From: Phyllobacterium zundukense | Lineage (GTDB): Bacteria; Pseudomonadota; Alphaproteobacteria; Rhizobiales; Rhizobiaceae | Length of the DNA stretch: 64,000 nt | Direction: 5' to 3' | NCBI RefSeq assembly: GCF_002764115.1 | Contig: NZ_CP017940.1 | Span: 1,586,501-1,650,500, forward strand | Shown: positions 11,205 to 20,497 of the stretch, in pieces | How positions within the stretch are numbered: the stretch's first letter is position 1 | Layout: every line of letters starts with the position of its first letter | Program-made: the position numbers and the translations under genes | The notes under the pieces: generated by a model | What the model saw: the letters and a program-made list of their open reading frames with translations, nothing else | Told to the model about the DNA's origin: nothing | The model's database searches: none

Positions 11205-12602
11205 ATGAAAGATATCTCCTGCAAACTGCTGGTCATCGGCGCGGGTCCCGGTGGCTATGTCTGCGCCATTCGCGCCGGTCAGCTGAATGTCGATACGGTC
11301 ATCGTCGAAGCCGCCAAGGTTGGCGGCACGTGTCTCTTGGTTGGCTGCATACCCTCCAAGGCGTTGATCCACGCGGCCGATGAGTTCGCAAAGGTGGCGC
11401 ATTTCGCCGCAAAGCAGACGCCACTTGGCATTTCGGTTGGCGAGCATTCCATCGACTTCTCCAAGACCATCGCCTGGAAGGACGGGATCGTCAGCCGCCT
11501 CAACAATGGCGTCGCCGGGCTCTTGAAGAAGGCAAACGTCAAGATCGTCACCGGCAAGGCCAAGTTCCGCGACGGCAAGACGGTCGAGGTGGAAACCTTG
11601 ACTGGCCAGCAGATCATCCGCGCCGAGAATGTGGTGATTGCCACGGGCTCCGCCCCGGTCGAAATCCCCTCACTGCCGTTTGGCGGCAATGTCATTTCTT
11701 CCTCGGAAGCGCTGGCGTTGCAGGAGATTCCGGAAAAGCTGGTCGTTGTCGGCGGCGGTTATATCGGTCTCGAGCTCGGCACTGCCTTCGCCAAACTCGG
11801 TTCGAAGGTGACGGTCGTCGAGGCACTGCCGAAAATCCTGCCGCAATATGATGCGGAACTGACGCGGCCCGTCTCGCGACATCTTTCAGAGCTTGGCGTG
11901 ATGGTGCTGACCGGCGTGAAGGCAAAGGGAATGAGCGCCAAGGGCGACGCATTGCTGATCGAGACGGCTGATGGCAAGGATGACAAGATCGCTGCCGACA
12001 AGGTCCTGGTGACCGTGGGGCGCAAACCCGTGACCACCGGCTGGGGACTTGAGGAAATCGATATCGACATGGATGGCCGGTTCGTCCGCATCGACGACAA
12101 GTGCCGCACCTCCATGCGCGGTGTCTATGCCATTGGCGACGTGACGGGCGAACCGATGCTGGCGCACCGCGCCATGGCGCAGGGTGAGATGGTGGCGGAA
12201 ATCATCGCCGGCGAAAATCGCAGCTGGGACAAACGCGCCATTGCCGCGGTGTGCTTCACCGACCCCGAAATCGTCTCCGTTGGGCTTTCCCCGGACGAGG
12301 CGAAAGAGGCGGGTCATGAGGTCAAGATTGGCCTCTTCCCGTTCGCTGCTAATGGCCGTGCCATGACGCAGGAAGGCGAGGAGGGGTTCGTGCGGGTGGT
12401 TGCCGCAGCGGGCAATCATCTGATCCTTGGCATACAGGCGGTCGGGAAGGGCGTGTCCGAACTCTCGGCGTCCTTCGCGCTAGCCTTGGAAATGGGTGCA
12501 CGTCTTGAGGATATTGCCGGGACGATCCACGCGCATCCGACGCAAAGCGAGGGCTTCCATGAGGCTTCGCTTAAGGCGCTCGGACACGCGCTGCATATTT
12601 GA
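11205..12602 (+). CDS. lpdV: Dihydrolipoyl dehydrogenase (E3)
   Basis: A 465-residue flavoprotein that reoxidises dihydrolipoyl E2 with NAD+. It shows the FAD-binding GAGPGGYVCAIRAGQ, the redox disulfide motif GGTCLLVGCIPSKAL (two Cys five apart), and the NAD-binding GGGYIGLELGTAFAKLG. The C-terminal interface motif HAHPTQSEGFHEA contains the catalytic His/Glu pair. It is the last gene of the bkd operon, 4 bp after E2, so this copy presumably serves the branched-chain complex. After its stop comes the long structured intergenic interval. Confidence 0.94.
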   Translation: MKDISCKLLVIGAGPGGYVCAIRAGQLNVDTVIVEAAKVGGTCLLVGCIPSKALIHAADEFAKVAHFAAKQTPLGISVGEHSIDFSKTIAWKDGIVSRLNNGVAGLLKKANVKIVTGKAKFRDGKTVEVETLTGQQIIRAENVVIATGSAPVEIPSLPFGGNVISSSEALALQEIPEKLVVVGGGYIGLELGTAFAKLGSKVTVVEALPKILPQYDAELTRPVSRHLSELGVMVLTGVKAKGMSAKGDALLIETADGKDDKIAADKVLVTVGRKPVTTGWGLEEIDIDMDGRFVRIDDKCRTSMRGVYAIGDVTGEPMLAHRAMAQGEMVAEIIAGENRSWDKRAIAAVCFTDPEIVSVGLSPDEAKEAGHEVKIGLFPFAANGRAMTQEGEEGFVRVVAAAGNHLILGIQAVGKGVSELSASFALALEMGARLEDIAGTIHAHPTQSEGFHEASLKALGHALHI

Positions 12603-12695
12603 TCGGTGATTGCGCCGTTCTGATTATCAAAGAACCGGGTGTAGCTACCCCTTGCCACGCCCTCATCTCGAGTCTGGCCATTGAATGGTTGGGAA

Positions 12696-12767
12696 GACGG
12701 GCGGTCGTCGAAGCGCGTCTTTTGGTAGTGATATGCGATCCGAAGACCGCCCGTCCGGCGTTTTTCT
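12696..12767 (+). terminator. Inverted repeat with T-run after the bkd operon
   Basis: Arms 12696-12710 (GACGGGCGGTCGTCG) and 12741-12755 pair with a single mismatch over 15 bp. The right arm is followed by CGGCGTTTTTC. The left arm can alternatively pair AAGACG with CGTCTT at about 12716-12721, so two mutually exclusive folds are possible. The best reading is an operon terminator; an attenuator is less likely because no gene follows on this strand. Confidence 0.5.
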
Positions 12768-12784
12768 ATCGCATCCGTTCCGCG

Positions 12785-12975
12785 TCGCGACGGCAGCGGC
12801 CGGGCTCGTAGCCCTTACCTGACCCACCGCCCCTCACAGTGCTCGTCCAGCACGCACCGGTCCTAGTACCGGCAGGGGAACCCTTGGACGCAACTTCCCC
12901 GGACAGCGGGTCCGTTACCCGCCATCGGAGGCGCCGATCCTCTCCCCACTTCGAACGGCTCCGGAAGCAGCTCCC
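12785..12975. other. GC-rich structured element, unidentified
   Basis: This stretch is a dense series of potential stem-loops, for example GTGCT-cgtcc-AGCAC, GCGGGT-ccgtt-ACCCGC and ATCGG-aggcg-CCGAT. GC content is well above the AT-richer flank. A 70-codon frame on the minus strand has no recognisable protein character. The clustering of hairpins suggests a structured RNA or a mosaic intergenic repeat of the RIME/BIME kind. I could not match it to a known RNA family by its landmarks, and the strand is unknown. Confidence 0.35.
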
Positions 12976-13052
12976 CATGGAAAGGACGGGAGAATAATAA
13001 ACGAGGTTTGCAGGGCGTGGATAAGTTTCAGTGGTTTATTCCGGCCAAACCG

Positions 13053-13214
13053 GCAGTGCGTGGTTCGACAAGCTCACCATGAGGGTGGTGAGTTGATGGA
13101 GCGAGCCAGGACTTGCGGCATTCTGAACCTGCAATGGAGGCAGCCGCTGCACAGGGGCGATTGGCTTGCAGCCCACTACTTCCCTCATGGTGAGCTTGTC
13201 GAACCACGCACTGC
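13053..13214. repeat. Perfect 33-bp inverted repeat, arms 96 bp apart
   Basis: Left arm 13053-13085 and right arm 13182-13214 are exact reverse complements over 33 bp (checked base by base). They carry the core TTCGACAAGCTCACCATGAG. Translated arms give VRQAHHEG and HGELVEP, strings familiar as spurious small proteins in alphaproteobacterial annotations. That is consistent with a dispersed palindromic intergenic repeat of REP/BIME type. It lies just beyond the 3' end of parE, where it could act in transcript ending. Confidence 0.8.
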
Positions 13215-13281
13215 ACCTTTGCGAGTAGGCACCTCAAAGCGATGCCGATTATTTCCCGATCAAGGGGAGCAACTAAAACGC

Positions 13282-15363
13282 CTAAATATCCAGTTCTTCG
13301 ACGAATGCTGCGCGATCCTGGATAAACCGGAAGCGGGCGTCAGGCCGGGTACCCATCAGATCATCCACGGCGAGCCTTGTCTCGTTGGCCCATTCCTCGT
13401 CGATCTGAACGCGCAACAAAGTCCGCTTCTTGCGGTCCATCGTCGTTTCCTTGAGCTGGTCGGCGCGCATTTCGCCGAGGCCCTTGAAACGGCCGATTTC
13501 GACCTTGCCCTTGCCAGTGAACATCGTCTTGAGAAGTTCATCCTTATGGGCGTCGTCACGGGCATAGGCGACCTTGCCGCCCTGCGCGAGGCGGTAGAGT
13601 GGCGGCACACCAAGGAACAGATGGCCGTTGCGAATGAGTTCGGGCATTTCCTGATAGAAGAACGTGATGAGCAGCGACGCGATATGCGCCCCGTCGACGT
13701 CCGCGTCGGTCATGATGATGACGCGGTCATAGCGCAGGTCCTCATCACGATATTTCGAGCGGGTGCCACAGCCGAGCGCCTGGATGAGATCGCCGATCTG
13801 CTGATTCGCTGTCATCTTCTCGCGTCCGGCGCTGACGACATTCAAGATCTTGCCGCGCAAGGGCAGAACGGCCTGTGTGGCGCGGTCGCGCGCCTGCTTG
13901 GCCGAGCCGCCAGCGCTGTCGCCTTCGACGATGAACAGTTCAGCGCCCAACGCGCCGGTCTGGCTGCAATCGGCCAGCTTGCCGGGCAGGCGCAGCTTCT
14001 TCACGGCGGATTTGCGATTGACCTCTTTTTCCTGGCGGCGTTTGACGCGTTCCTCGGCCCGGTCCACCACCCAGTCGAGCAGCTTCGATGCTTCCTGTGG
14101 CGAGGCAGCAAGCCAATGGTCGAACGGGTCACGAATGGCATTTTCAACAATGCGTTGTGCCTCGACGGTCGCAAGCTTGTCCTTGGTCTGGCCGACAAAT
14201 TCCGGCTCGCGAATGAAGACGGAAAGCATGGCAGCCGAAGAGATCATCACGTCATCGGTTGTGATGATCGAGGCGCGCTTGTTGCCGGTGAGGTCAGCAT
14301 AGGCCTTGAGACCGCGGGTGAGGGCGATGCGCAGGCCCGCTTCGTGGGTGCCACCCTCGCCGGTCGGAATGGTATTGCAGTAGGAATTGACGAAACCATC
14401 GCCGCCGAACCAGGCAACGGCCCATTCCAGTGCGCCGTGGCCACCGGTTTTTTCGGTCTTACCGGCGAACATTTCGCGCGTAACCTGAAAATCCTTGCCG
14501 AGCGTCGTACTCAAATAATCCTTCAAGCCGCCGGGGAAATGAAACACAGCCTTGTCCGGCGTTGGATCCTTAGGATCGAGTAGGGACGGCGCGCAATTCC
14601 AGCGAATTTCGACGCCGCCGAACAGATAGGCTTTCGAGCGCGCCATTTTGTAGAGCCGCGCCGGATCGAATTTCGCGCCCTGTCCGAAAATCTCGGCATC
14701 AGGATGGAACGTCACGCGCGTACCGCGCCGGTTTTGCACCTCACCGACCACTTCAATGGGGCCGAGCGCCTTGCCGCGGGAAAAGCGCTGGCGATACAGT
14801 TTGCGGTTGCGCGCGACCTCGACCTCGCAATGATCGGACAGCGCATTGACAACCGAAACACCCACGCCGTGCAGACCGCCGGAGGTTTCATAGACTTTTG
14901 AGTCGAACTTGCCGCCGGCATGCAGCATGGTCATGATCACTTCGAGCGCCGATTTGTCCTTGAATTTAGGGTGGGCATCGACCGGCATTCCGCGGCCGTT
15001 GTCGGTTACCGACAGATAGCCGTTTTCGTCGAGATCGATGTCGATGAAATCGGCATGGCCTGCTACGGCCTCATCCATGGAATTGTCGATAACTTCGGCA
15101 AACAGATGGTGCATTGCACGCTCATCCGTACCGCCAATATACATGCCCGGACGGCGGCGTACCGGCTCCAGCCCCTCCAGAACCTCGATATCAGCCGCAC
15201 TGTAGCTGCCGCTGCTTTCGGGTGTTGGGCGAGGCGGAGTCTTTGCTGCGGGAACAGGCCTGACGGGAGTCGCGACCGGTTCGGGCCGCGTCTGCTCGAC
15301 TGCCGCCTGGCGTTCACGGGCAGTTTTTACCACCGCTGAAAAGAGGTCGTTATTATCATCCAT
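13282..15363 (-). CDS. parE: DNA topoisomerase IV subunit B
   Basis: A 693-residue GHKL-type ATPase subunit of topoisomerase IV, which decatenates daughter chromosomes together with ParC. Residues 1-55 are a low-complexity Ala/Pro-rich extension usual in alphaproteobacteria. The ATPase domain follows: RRRPGMYIGGTDE, the Mg-binding Asn in EVIDNSMDEA (about residue 94), DNGRGMPVD and GGLHGVGVSVVNALS. The Toprim motif EGDSAGG lies near residue 480 and the metal Asp pair in MTDADVDGAHI after it. ParE is preferred over GyrB because of the length (no GyrB-size insert) and the C-terminal QFFQ-less ending. No parC is in the window. Confidence 0.93.
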   Translation of the reverse strand: MDDNNDLFSAVVKTARERQAAVEQTRPEPVATPVRPVPAAKTPPRPTPESSGSYSAADIEVLEGLEPVRRRPGMYIGGTDERAMHHLFAEVIDNSMDEAVAGHADFIDIDLDENGYLSVTDNGRGMPVDAHPKFKDKSALEVIMTMLHAGGKFDSKVYETSGGLHGVGVSVVNALSDHCEVEVARNRKLYRQRFSRGKALGPIEVVGEVQNRRGTRVTFHPDAEIFGQGAKFDPARLYKMARSKAYLFGGVEIRWNCAPSLLDPKDPTPDKAVFHFPGGLKDYLSTTLGKDFQVTREMFAGKTEKTGGHGALEWAVAWFGGDGFVNSYCNTIPTGEGGTHEAGLRIALTRGLKAYADLTGNKRASIITTDDVMISSAAMLSVFIREPEFVGQTKDKLATVEAQRIVENAIRDPFDHWLAASPQEASKLLDWVVDRAEERVKRRQEKEVNRKSAVKKLRLPGKLADCSQTGALGAELFIVEGDSAGGSAKQARDRATQAVLPLRGKILNVVSAGREKMTANQQIGDLIQALGCGTRSKYRDEDLRYDRVIIMTDADVDGAHIASLLITFFYQEMPELIRNGHLFLGVPPLYRLAQGGKVAYARDDAHKDELLKTMFTGKGKVEIGRFKGLGEMRADQLKETTMDRKKRTLLRVQIDEEWANETRLAVDDLMGTRPDARFRFIQDRAAFVEELDI

Positions 15364-15494
15364 AGTCTTATGCGGCCAATGCTACAGGAATTACGAATCA
15401 CCGATGATCTTTGCACGCTTCGGTATGAAACGCGATGGGAGTTCGTGATCTGTTCCGGGTTTCACCACAGAACTATGCGATGAGTCCCCACGTT

Positions 15495-15875
15495 TCAAGC
15501 GGCTTGCAGCCTCGCTAGCACGTTTTCCAGTTGCTCGATCCGATCGCCGAGCTGTTCGTGATGAACTTTGAGCATGTCGATCTCGGTTGTCAAAATCGAG
15601 GTATTCCCGCCTGTGTCATTTTCTTGTGGCGATTGTCCGACGCCGTGCATGAGCCAAGTCGGGCTGACCCCGAGAAATCCGGCCAGCATGACGAGCCTGT
15701 TGGCCCGGGGTTCCGATCGATCCGACTCCCAGGCCGTGATGGTTTGCGGCTTCACACCAATTTTCCCTGCTACCTGGCCCACACTCATTGACTTGGCTTC
15801 GCGAGCGCGCGAAAGCCGTCCGCCCATCGTGTCCATGTCGCGTGTCTCGGTCATGATATTGGTAAGAAATGCCAT
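15495..15875 (-). CDS. XRE-family helix-turn-helix regulator
   Basis: A 126-residue DNA-binding protein. ATG 15875 is supported by GGAG six bases upstream; an earlier in-frame start at 15929 lacks this. Residues about 15-70 form an HTH_3/XRE domain (LSRAREAKSMSVGQVAGKIG then KPQTITAWESDRSEPRANRL). The C-terminus, from TTEIDMLKVHHEQL to the end, is a short amphipathic helix likely to form a coiled-coil dimer. It is divergent from the DMT permease gene and upstream of parE in the same direction. Its target is unknown; the divergent permease is the natural candidate. Confidence 0.8.
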   Translation of the reverse strand: MAFLTNIMTETRDMDTMGGRLSRAREAKSMSVGQVAGKIGVKPQTITAWESDRSEPRANRLVMLAGFLGVSPTWLMHGVGQSPQENDTGGNTSILTTEIDMLKVHHEQLGDRIEQLENVLARLQAA

Positions 15876-16058
15876 TTCATTCTCCAATTTCTTGTTGTTT
15901 TTGAGTTTTGGAAGACCCCTTTGCACCATCCGAGGGCCAAAAAGTCAAATTTCCCAAAATAGGCCGTGGTTTTTATGCCTGCTTCAAGATTGCATTTTTT
16001 GACAGAGCCGATATGCCAGCAAGTTATGCCAGCCGGTTCATCCAGAAAGGTCATCGCC

Positions 16059-16985
16059 ATGGAAAACACAACCTCACAACAGTTGAGGGGCGTTTCGACA
16101 ATGGCCGTTGCCATGTTCTTTCTGCCGATGATGGACGCGATCGCCAAATGGCTTTCGACGGTCGACAGCCTACCGCCGGCAACGGTCACTCTCTCGCGTT
16201 TTGTGGTTCAGACGATACTGACGCTGCTGATCATTCTCGCCCTGACGGGCGTCAAGTCGCTGAGACCTGTCAAGCTGTGGGGCAATCTGTTTCGCGGCTT
16301 CCTGATGGGTATGGGTAGCCTGTGTTTCTTCGCAGCGATCAAATATATGCCGCTCGCAGACGCCATGGCGGTGTTTTTCGTCGAGCCGTTGATGTTGACG
16401 CTGCTTTCCGCGCTGATCCTGAAGGAGGTGGTGGGCTGGCGCAGACGAATAGCCGTTGTAGTAGGCTTCATAGGGACACTGATCGTCATCCAGCCAAGCT
16501 GGGAACTGTTCGGCTGGATTTCGCTCCTGCCGCTCGGCACGGCAGCACTCTTCGCCGTCTATCTGATGTTGAACCGCCGCTATGGGGATGCCGATACGCC
16601 ACTCATCATGCAGCTTTATGCTGGTGTCGGTGGCACCATCACGGTCGGTGTCGTGCTTTTTCTGGGCCAGGTGTTTGGCGTCAGTGATATGACGCTCGGG
16701 ATGCCTTCGGGCGATTTGTCGTGGCTTTTGCTCTTTACCATCGGTGCGATTGCCACGGGTGGGCACTTGCTGGTCGTTCAGGCGTCGCGGTTGGCGCCGG
16801 CGTCATTGCTCGCGCCGTTCCAGTACCTCGAAATCGTCATGGCGGTGATCGTCGGGCTCGTTGTGTTCCATGAATTCCCGACGGCGTCGAAATGGCTGGG
16901 GATTGCCATTATTGTCGCGTCGGGTGCCTATGTCGTATTGCGCGAAGGCAAGAAAAGCGATGAGCCTGAGCCAGCGTACAATTGA
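16059..16985 (+). CDS. EamA/DMT-superfamily permease
   Basis: A 308-residue inner-membrane protein with about ten hydrophobic helices in the two-repeat EamA layout. The first repeat holds MFFLPMMDAIAKWLS, FLMGMGSLCFFAAIKYMPLAD and AVVVGFIGTLIVIQP; the second holds LLFTIGAIATGGHLLVVQASRLAP and SKWLGIAIIVASGAYVV. Such proteins export or import small metabolites; the substrate is not predictable. The start at 16059 (MENTTSQQ) fits the helix-1 position; the frame upstream to 15966 is unlikely to be translated. An XRE regulator gene is divergent. Confidence 0.85.
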   Translation: MENTTSQQLRGVSTMAVAMFFLPMMDAIAKWLSTVDSLPPATVTLSRFVVQTILTLLIILALTGVKSLRPVKLWGNLFRGFLMGMGSLCFFAAIKYMPLADAMAVFFVEPLMLTLLSALILKEVVGWRRRIAVVVGFIGTLIVIQPSWELFGWISLLPLGTAALFAVYLMLNRRYGDADTPLIMQLYAGVGGTITVGVVLFLGQVFGVSDMTLGMPSGDLSWLLLFTIGAIATGGHLLVVQASRLAPASLLAPFQYLEIVMAVIVGLVVFHEFPTASKWLGIAIIVASGAYVVLREGKKSDEPEPAYN

Positions 16986-17055
16986 CAGGAAGCAGTTGAG
17001 CAAAGCGTCGATTGGCAATAGAAACAAAGGCATGTCTGGGGCGGGAGATCATCGA

Positions 17056-19068
17056 GTGTTCAAGAAAATCCTGATTGCCAATCGTGGCGAAATCGCCTGC
17101 CGCGTCATCAAGACTGCGCGCAAGATGGGGATTGCCACGGTTGCAGTCTATTCGGATGCCGATCGCGATGCGGTTCACGTGGAGATGGCGGACGAGGCGG
17201 TTCATATCGGTCCCGCTGCGGCTTCCGAAAGCTACCTTGTCGCCGACAAGATCATTGCAGCCTGCAAGCAAACCGGCGCGGAAGCCGTCCACCCCGGCTA
17301 CGGGTTCCTCTCCGAACGCGCCTCCTTCTGCGAAGCTCTGGAAAAGCAGGGGATCATCTTCATCGGGCCGAAGCCCAAGGCGATCGTCGCTATGGGCGAC
17401 AAGATCGAATCGAAGAAATTCGCCAATGAGGCGAGGGTCAATACCGTCCCAGGATTTCTCGATATCATCACCGATCCCACCCATGCGGAAAAGATTGCCG
17501 GCGAGATCGGTTATCCGGTGATGATCAAGGCTTCCGCCGGTGGCGGCGGCAAGGGCATGCGCATCGCCTGGAACAAGTCGGAAGTGCGCGACGGTTTCGA
17601 GCGCGCCACCTCGGAAGCGCGCAATTCCTTTGGTGATGACCGGGTCTTCATCGAAAAGTTCATCGTCGATCCGCGCCACATCGAAATCCAGGTGCTTGCG
17701 GACGCTTATCGCAACTGCATCTATCTCGGCGAGCGCGAATGTTCGGTGCAGCGCCGCAACCAGAAGGTGGTCGAAGAAGCGCCGTCGCCGTTCCTCGATG
17801 AGAAGACCCGCAAGGCCATGGGCGAGCAGGCGGTGGCGCTCGCCAAGGCGGTCGATTACCAGAGCGCGGGGACCGTTGAGTTCATCGTAGACAAGGACCG
17901 CAATTTCTACTTTCTCGAGATGAACACCCGCCTGCAGGTGGAGCATCCAGTAACCGAGCTGATAACGGGCATCGATCTCGTCGAACAGATGATTCGCATC
18001 GCCGCTGGAGAAAAGCTGGCAATCAAGCAGGCCGACGTGAGGCTCAATGGCTGGGCCGTCGAGAGCCGGCTTTACGCGGAGGATCCGTACCGCAACTTCC
18101 TGCCGTCCATCGGCCGCTTGACGCGCTACCGCCCGCCAGCTGAGGGACCTGTGGGCAAGGCCATCATCCGCAATGATACCGGCGTGACCGAAGGCTCGGA
18201 AATCTCGATGTTCTATGATCCTATGGTCGCCAAGCTTTGCACCTGGGCGCCAACGCGGCTTGAAGCAATCGATGCGATGGCGGATGCGCTCGATACATTC
18301 GTTGTCGACGGGATCGAGCACAATATCCCGTTCCTCGCCACGCTCATGCAGCATCCGCGCTGGCGGGAAGGCCGGCTGTCCACCGGTTTCATCGCCGAGG
18401 AGTTCCCGGAAGGGTTCAAGGCCATTTCGCCGACGCCGGACGACCGGGATATCCTCGCAGCGATTGCGCTCAGCGTCGAACTGGTTCGCAAGGAGCGGCT
18501 GGACCGCCTCAGTGACCGCCTGCGCCCGCATACAGGCAAGATTCGCGCCGAATGGGAGGTGCGGATCGGTGATGATTATGTGCCGGTTACCATTCGCAAG
18601 AGCACAGCGAAGCCACCGGTGAAGATCGATCTCTCACTGCATGGCGGCGAGGTCGTCACCATTCGCAGCGACTGGCAGCCCGGCGATGCCGTCTGGGATG
18701 GTTATGTGGACGAGCGCGCGATAAAGGCGCAGCTGCGCCCGGTGCTCAACGGCATGCGCATCGACTGGAAGGGCATGTCGGTCATCGGTCACGCCATGCA
18801 GAAGCATGTGGCGGCGCTGGAAAAGCTGATGCCGGTGAAACTGCCGCCCGACACTTCGAACATGCTGCTCTGCCCGATGCCGGGTTTGATCGTCTCGATC
18901 AATGTAACGGAAGGGCAGGAGGTCAAGGCGGGTGAGACCTTGGCGATCGTCGAGGCGATGAAAATGGAAAACGTACTGCGCGCGGACCGCGATCTGACGG
19001 TTTCCGCGATTAACGCCAAACAGGGCGACAGTCTCGCGGTCGACGCAGTGATCATGGAGTTTGTTTAG
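17056..19068 (+). CDS. pccA: Propionyl/acetyl-CoA carboxylase alpha chain, biotin carboxylase plus BCCP
   Basis: A 670-residue biotin-dependent carboxylase alpha chain, most like propionyl-CoA carboxylase, which makes methylmalonyl-CoA from propionyl-CoA produced by Val, Ile and odd-chain catabolism. Domains: biotin carboxylase ([16 protein letters not shown] at residue 1, the ATP-grasp loop [13 protein letters not shown], catalytic [11 protein letters not shown]), the BT linker, then the biotinyl domain with EAMKMEN near the C-terminus. GTG 17056 is chosen because [11 protein letters not shown] is the conserved beginning and GGGAG precedes it. No beta chain gene is in the window. The 3' end overlaps convergent lipB by 17 bp. 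Confidence 0.92.
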   Translation: MFKKILIANRGEIACRVIKTARKMGIATVAVYSDADRDAVHVEMADEAVHIGPAAASESYLVADKIIAACKQTGAEAVHPGYGFLSERASFCEALEKQGIIFIGPKPKAIVAMGDKIESKKFANEARVNTVPGFLDIITDPTHAEKIAGEIGYPVMIKASAGGGGKGMRIAWNKSEVRDGFERATSEARNSFGDDRVFIEKFIVDPRHIEIQVLADAYRNCIYLGERECSVQRRNQKVVEEAPSPFLDEKTRKAMGEQAVALAKAVDYQSAGTVEFIVDKDRNFYFLEMNTRLQVEHPVTELITGIDLVEQMIRIAAGEKLAIKQADVRLNGWAVESRLYAEDPYRNFLPSIGRLTRYRPPAEGPVGKAIIRNDTGVTEGSEISMFYDPMVAKLCTWAPTRLEAIDAMADALDTFVVDGIEHNIPFLATLMQHPRWREGRLSTGFIAEEFPEGFKAISPTPDDRDILAAIALSVELVRKERLDRLSDRLRPHTGKIRAEWEVRIGDDYVPVTIRKSTAKPPVKIDLSLHGGEVVTIRSDWQPGDAVWDGYVDERAIKAQLRPVLNGMRIDWKGMSVIGHAMQKHVAALEKLMPVKLPPDTSNMLLCPMPGLIVSINVTEGQEVKAGETLAIVEAMKMENVLRADRDLTVSAINAKQGDSLAVDAVIMEFV

Positions 19069-19783
19069 GTCTCTGAACCGCTCCGAACACGGTTTCGAAC
19101 GATTCATACAAAGCCCGGTCGAGATCGTGCATTTCCACCGGCAGTCCGAGATCGACGAGACTGGTGACGCCGTGGCCGCGCACGCCGCAGGGCACGATGC
19201 CGTCGAAATGCGTCAGCTCCGGTTCGACATTGATCGAGATGCCGTGGAAGCTGACCCATTTGCGCAGGCGGATGCCGATGGCGGCGATCTTGTCCTCCGC
19301 CGGGGACCCGTCGGGCAGGGCAGGCCGCTCCGGCCGCATTACCCACACGCCAACGCGGTCCTCGCGCCGTTCGCCTTTGACATTGAACGAAGCGAGCGTC
19401 GAAATGATCCACTGCTCCAGCGCGGTTACAAAGGCGCGAATATCCTCGCGCCGCCGCTTCAGATCGAGCATCACATAGGCGACGCGTTGTCCCGGACCGT
19501 GATAGGTATATTCGCCGCCGCGGCCCGTCGCATAGACCGGGAAGCGGTCGGAGACGAGAAGATCGGTCGCCTTGGCGCTGGTGCCGGCCGTATAGAGCGG
19601 CGGATGTTCGACCAGCCAGACCAGCTCCCGCGCCGTGCCTTCGCGAATCGCCGCGACCCGCTGCTCCATGAAGGCAAGCGCCGCGTCATAATCGGTGGGG
19701 CCCTCGGCAATCAGCCATTCCACCGGGGACGATTCGTCATGAGGCAAGAATGCGGGGACGAGATCGTCGCGGTTGGTTTTCAT
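19052..19783 (-). CDS. lipB: Lipoyl(octanoyl) transferase
   Basis: A 243-residue octanoyltransferase that moves octanoate from acyl carrier protein to apo-lipoyl domains, a step needed by the Bkd E2 encoded upstream. It shows [15 protein letters not shown], the [12 protein letters not shown] motif, the Lys-containing [17 protein letters not shown] segment and the catalytic Cys in [14 protein letters not shown]. These are all the family hallmarks, at normal length. It is convergent with pccA, whose coding end it overlaps. No lipA lies alongside. Confidence 0.95.
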   Translation of the reverse strand: MKTNRDDLVPAFLPHDESSPVEWLIAEGPTDYDAALAFMEQRVAAIREGTARELVWLVEHPPLYTAGTSAKATDLLVSDRFPVYATGRGGEYTYHGPGQRVAYVMLDLKRRREDIRAFVTALEQWIISTLASFNVKGERREDRVGVWVMRPERPALPDGSPAEDKIAAIGIRLRKWVSFHGISINVEPELTHFDGIVPCGVRGHGVTSLVDLGLPVEMHDLDRALYESFETVFGAVQRPKQTP

Positions 19784-20037
19784 GATGCAAATTCAGATCC
19801 GGTTGTCATTTGCCTGTCGTGAACCTCGCGAAATTGCCACCAAAACAGCGATTCAAGGGGTTCCCGATGGGTGCGCCGGATATGGACCTTTTCTGGGGAA
19901 ATTTCCAGTCTGGCGTTGTGTTCCGGCGTTTCTGACAGCTTTGTGAAAAACAATCACGATATATGAGGATAGGGCTTGTTTAGCTGAAACCTATTTGCTA
20001 CATGCCGCGAGCCGACACGTTCGGCTTCTACCACAGT

Positions 20038-20122
20038 GCGGTCGTGGCGGAATTGGTAGACGCGCAGCGTTGAGGTCGCTGTGTCGCAAGACGTGGAAGT
20101 TCGAGTCTTCTCGACCGCACCA
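20038..20122 (+). tRNA. tRNA-Leu (anticodon GAG)
   Basis: The 85-nt cloverleaf has the acceptor stem GCGGTCG/CGACCGC, D-arm GGCGGAATTGGTAGACGC, anticodon loop TTGAGGT in a CAGCG/CGCTG stem, a long class II variable arm, T-loop TTCGAGT and an encoded ACCA end. The variable arm and the anticodon make leucine certain. Its last 14 bases are repeated 1.3 kb downstream, marking it as an integration target. Confidence 0.96.
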
Positions 20123-20156
20123 CTACACTTTCGCTAAGCGATTGTATTTATTGCAT

Positions 20157-20183
20157 AATAAGGCGGCCTCGTGCCGCCTTATT
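20157..20183 (+). terminator. tRNA-Leu terminator
   Basis: An 11-bp perfect stem AATAAGGCGGC/GCCGCCTTATT closes a CTCGT loop, 34 bases after the tRNA. It is followed by GCTTGTT, and the AATAA/TTATT stem base supplies T-residues. It fits an intrinsic terminator for the tRNA gene. Confidence 0.75.
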
Positions 20184-20201
20184 GCTTGTTACACCATTTA
20201 T

Positions 20202-20221
20202 GTGCCACATATTGCGCCCCA
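20202..20221 (+). repeat. GCCACA-type motif, copy 1
   Basis: GTGCCACATATTGCGCCCCA at 20202-20221 resembles copies at 21210-21228 (GGGCCACATTTTTGCGCCA) and 21359-21377 (GGGCCACATAATACGCCAC). A further half-copy TGTGCCACAG starts at about 20227. The copies lie near both ends of the tRNA-Leu island, as integrase arm-type sites would. Confidence 0.4.
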
Positions 20222-20497
20222 ATATTGTGCCACAGACGCAATCGGGACGGGGCACTCGCTTGACCAGAAAACGCGCAAAAAACAGCTACGATCGCTTCCT
20301 ATTGCTCGGAATGCAAGTCGAAAGATATCGCATTGATCCTGTCTACACAGGAGACTGAGGGGATGTCGTTAAGTGGGTGAACCGACCGCCATTGGGCAGG
20401 CTATATATTATAAAGAGTAGTTTCAACTTTTGGCGGTTTTGCCGCTCGTTGATGCAAACGAAATTTTGAAACGTTTGTTGATTTAAAAGGGCAATCT

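Larger units (their letters stand above)
12603..13281. other. Long noncoding interval between lpdV and parE
   Basis: Nearly 680 bp without a convincing gene. It holds, in order, an imperfect inverted repeat with trailing T-run (12696-12767), a GC-rich block with many short hairpins (about 12785-12975), and a widely spaced perfect inverted repeat (13053-13214). Small frames across it lack codon bias and family similarity. Each element is listed separately. Confidence 0.7.

Noticed and set aside
8876..11236. A 786-codon open frame on the minus strand opposite bkdA2-bkdB
   Set aside because: It mirrors well-conserved genes with catalytic motifs on the + strand; long antisense frames arise from the GC-biased codon use. 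Its protein is Arg/His/Asp-rich with no recognisable domain.
12785..12975. Candidate tmRNA, SRP RNA, RNase P RNA or 6S RNA
   Set aside because: The key conserved strings (SRP tetraloop region, RNase P AGGAAAGTCCG-type core, tmRNA tag codons) are absent on both strands.
12766..12978. A 70-codon minus-strand frame in the structured interval
   Set aside because: Composition follows the hairpin repeats, there is no ribosome-binding site, and the peptide shows no domain.
13060..14583. A 507-codon open frame on the + strand opposite parE
   Set aside because: parE on the minus strand has all GHKL and Toprim motifs; the + frame begins in the inverted repeat and has no family features.
16909..18531. 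A 540-codon minus-strand frame opposite pccA
   Set aside because: pccA carries intact biotin carboxylase and biotin motifs over the same bases; the antisense protein resembles no family.
19995..20336. A 113-codon frame running through the tRNA-Leu gene
   Set aside because: It overlaps a perfect tRNA and its terminator; coding is implausible.
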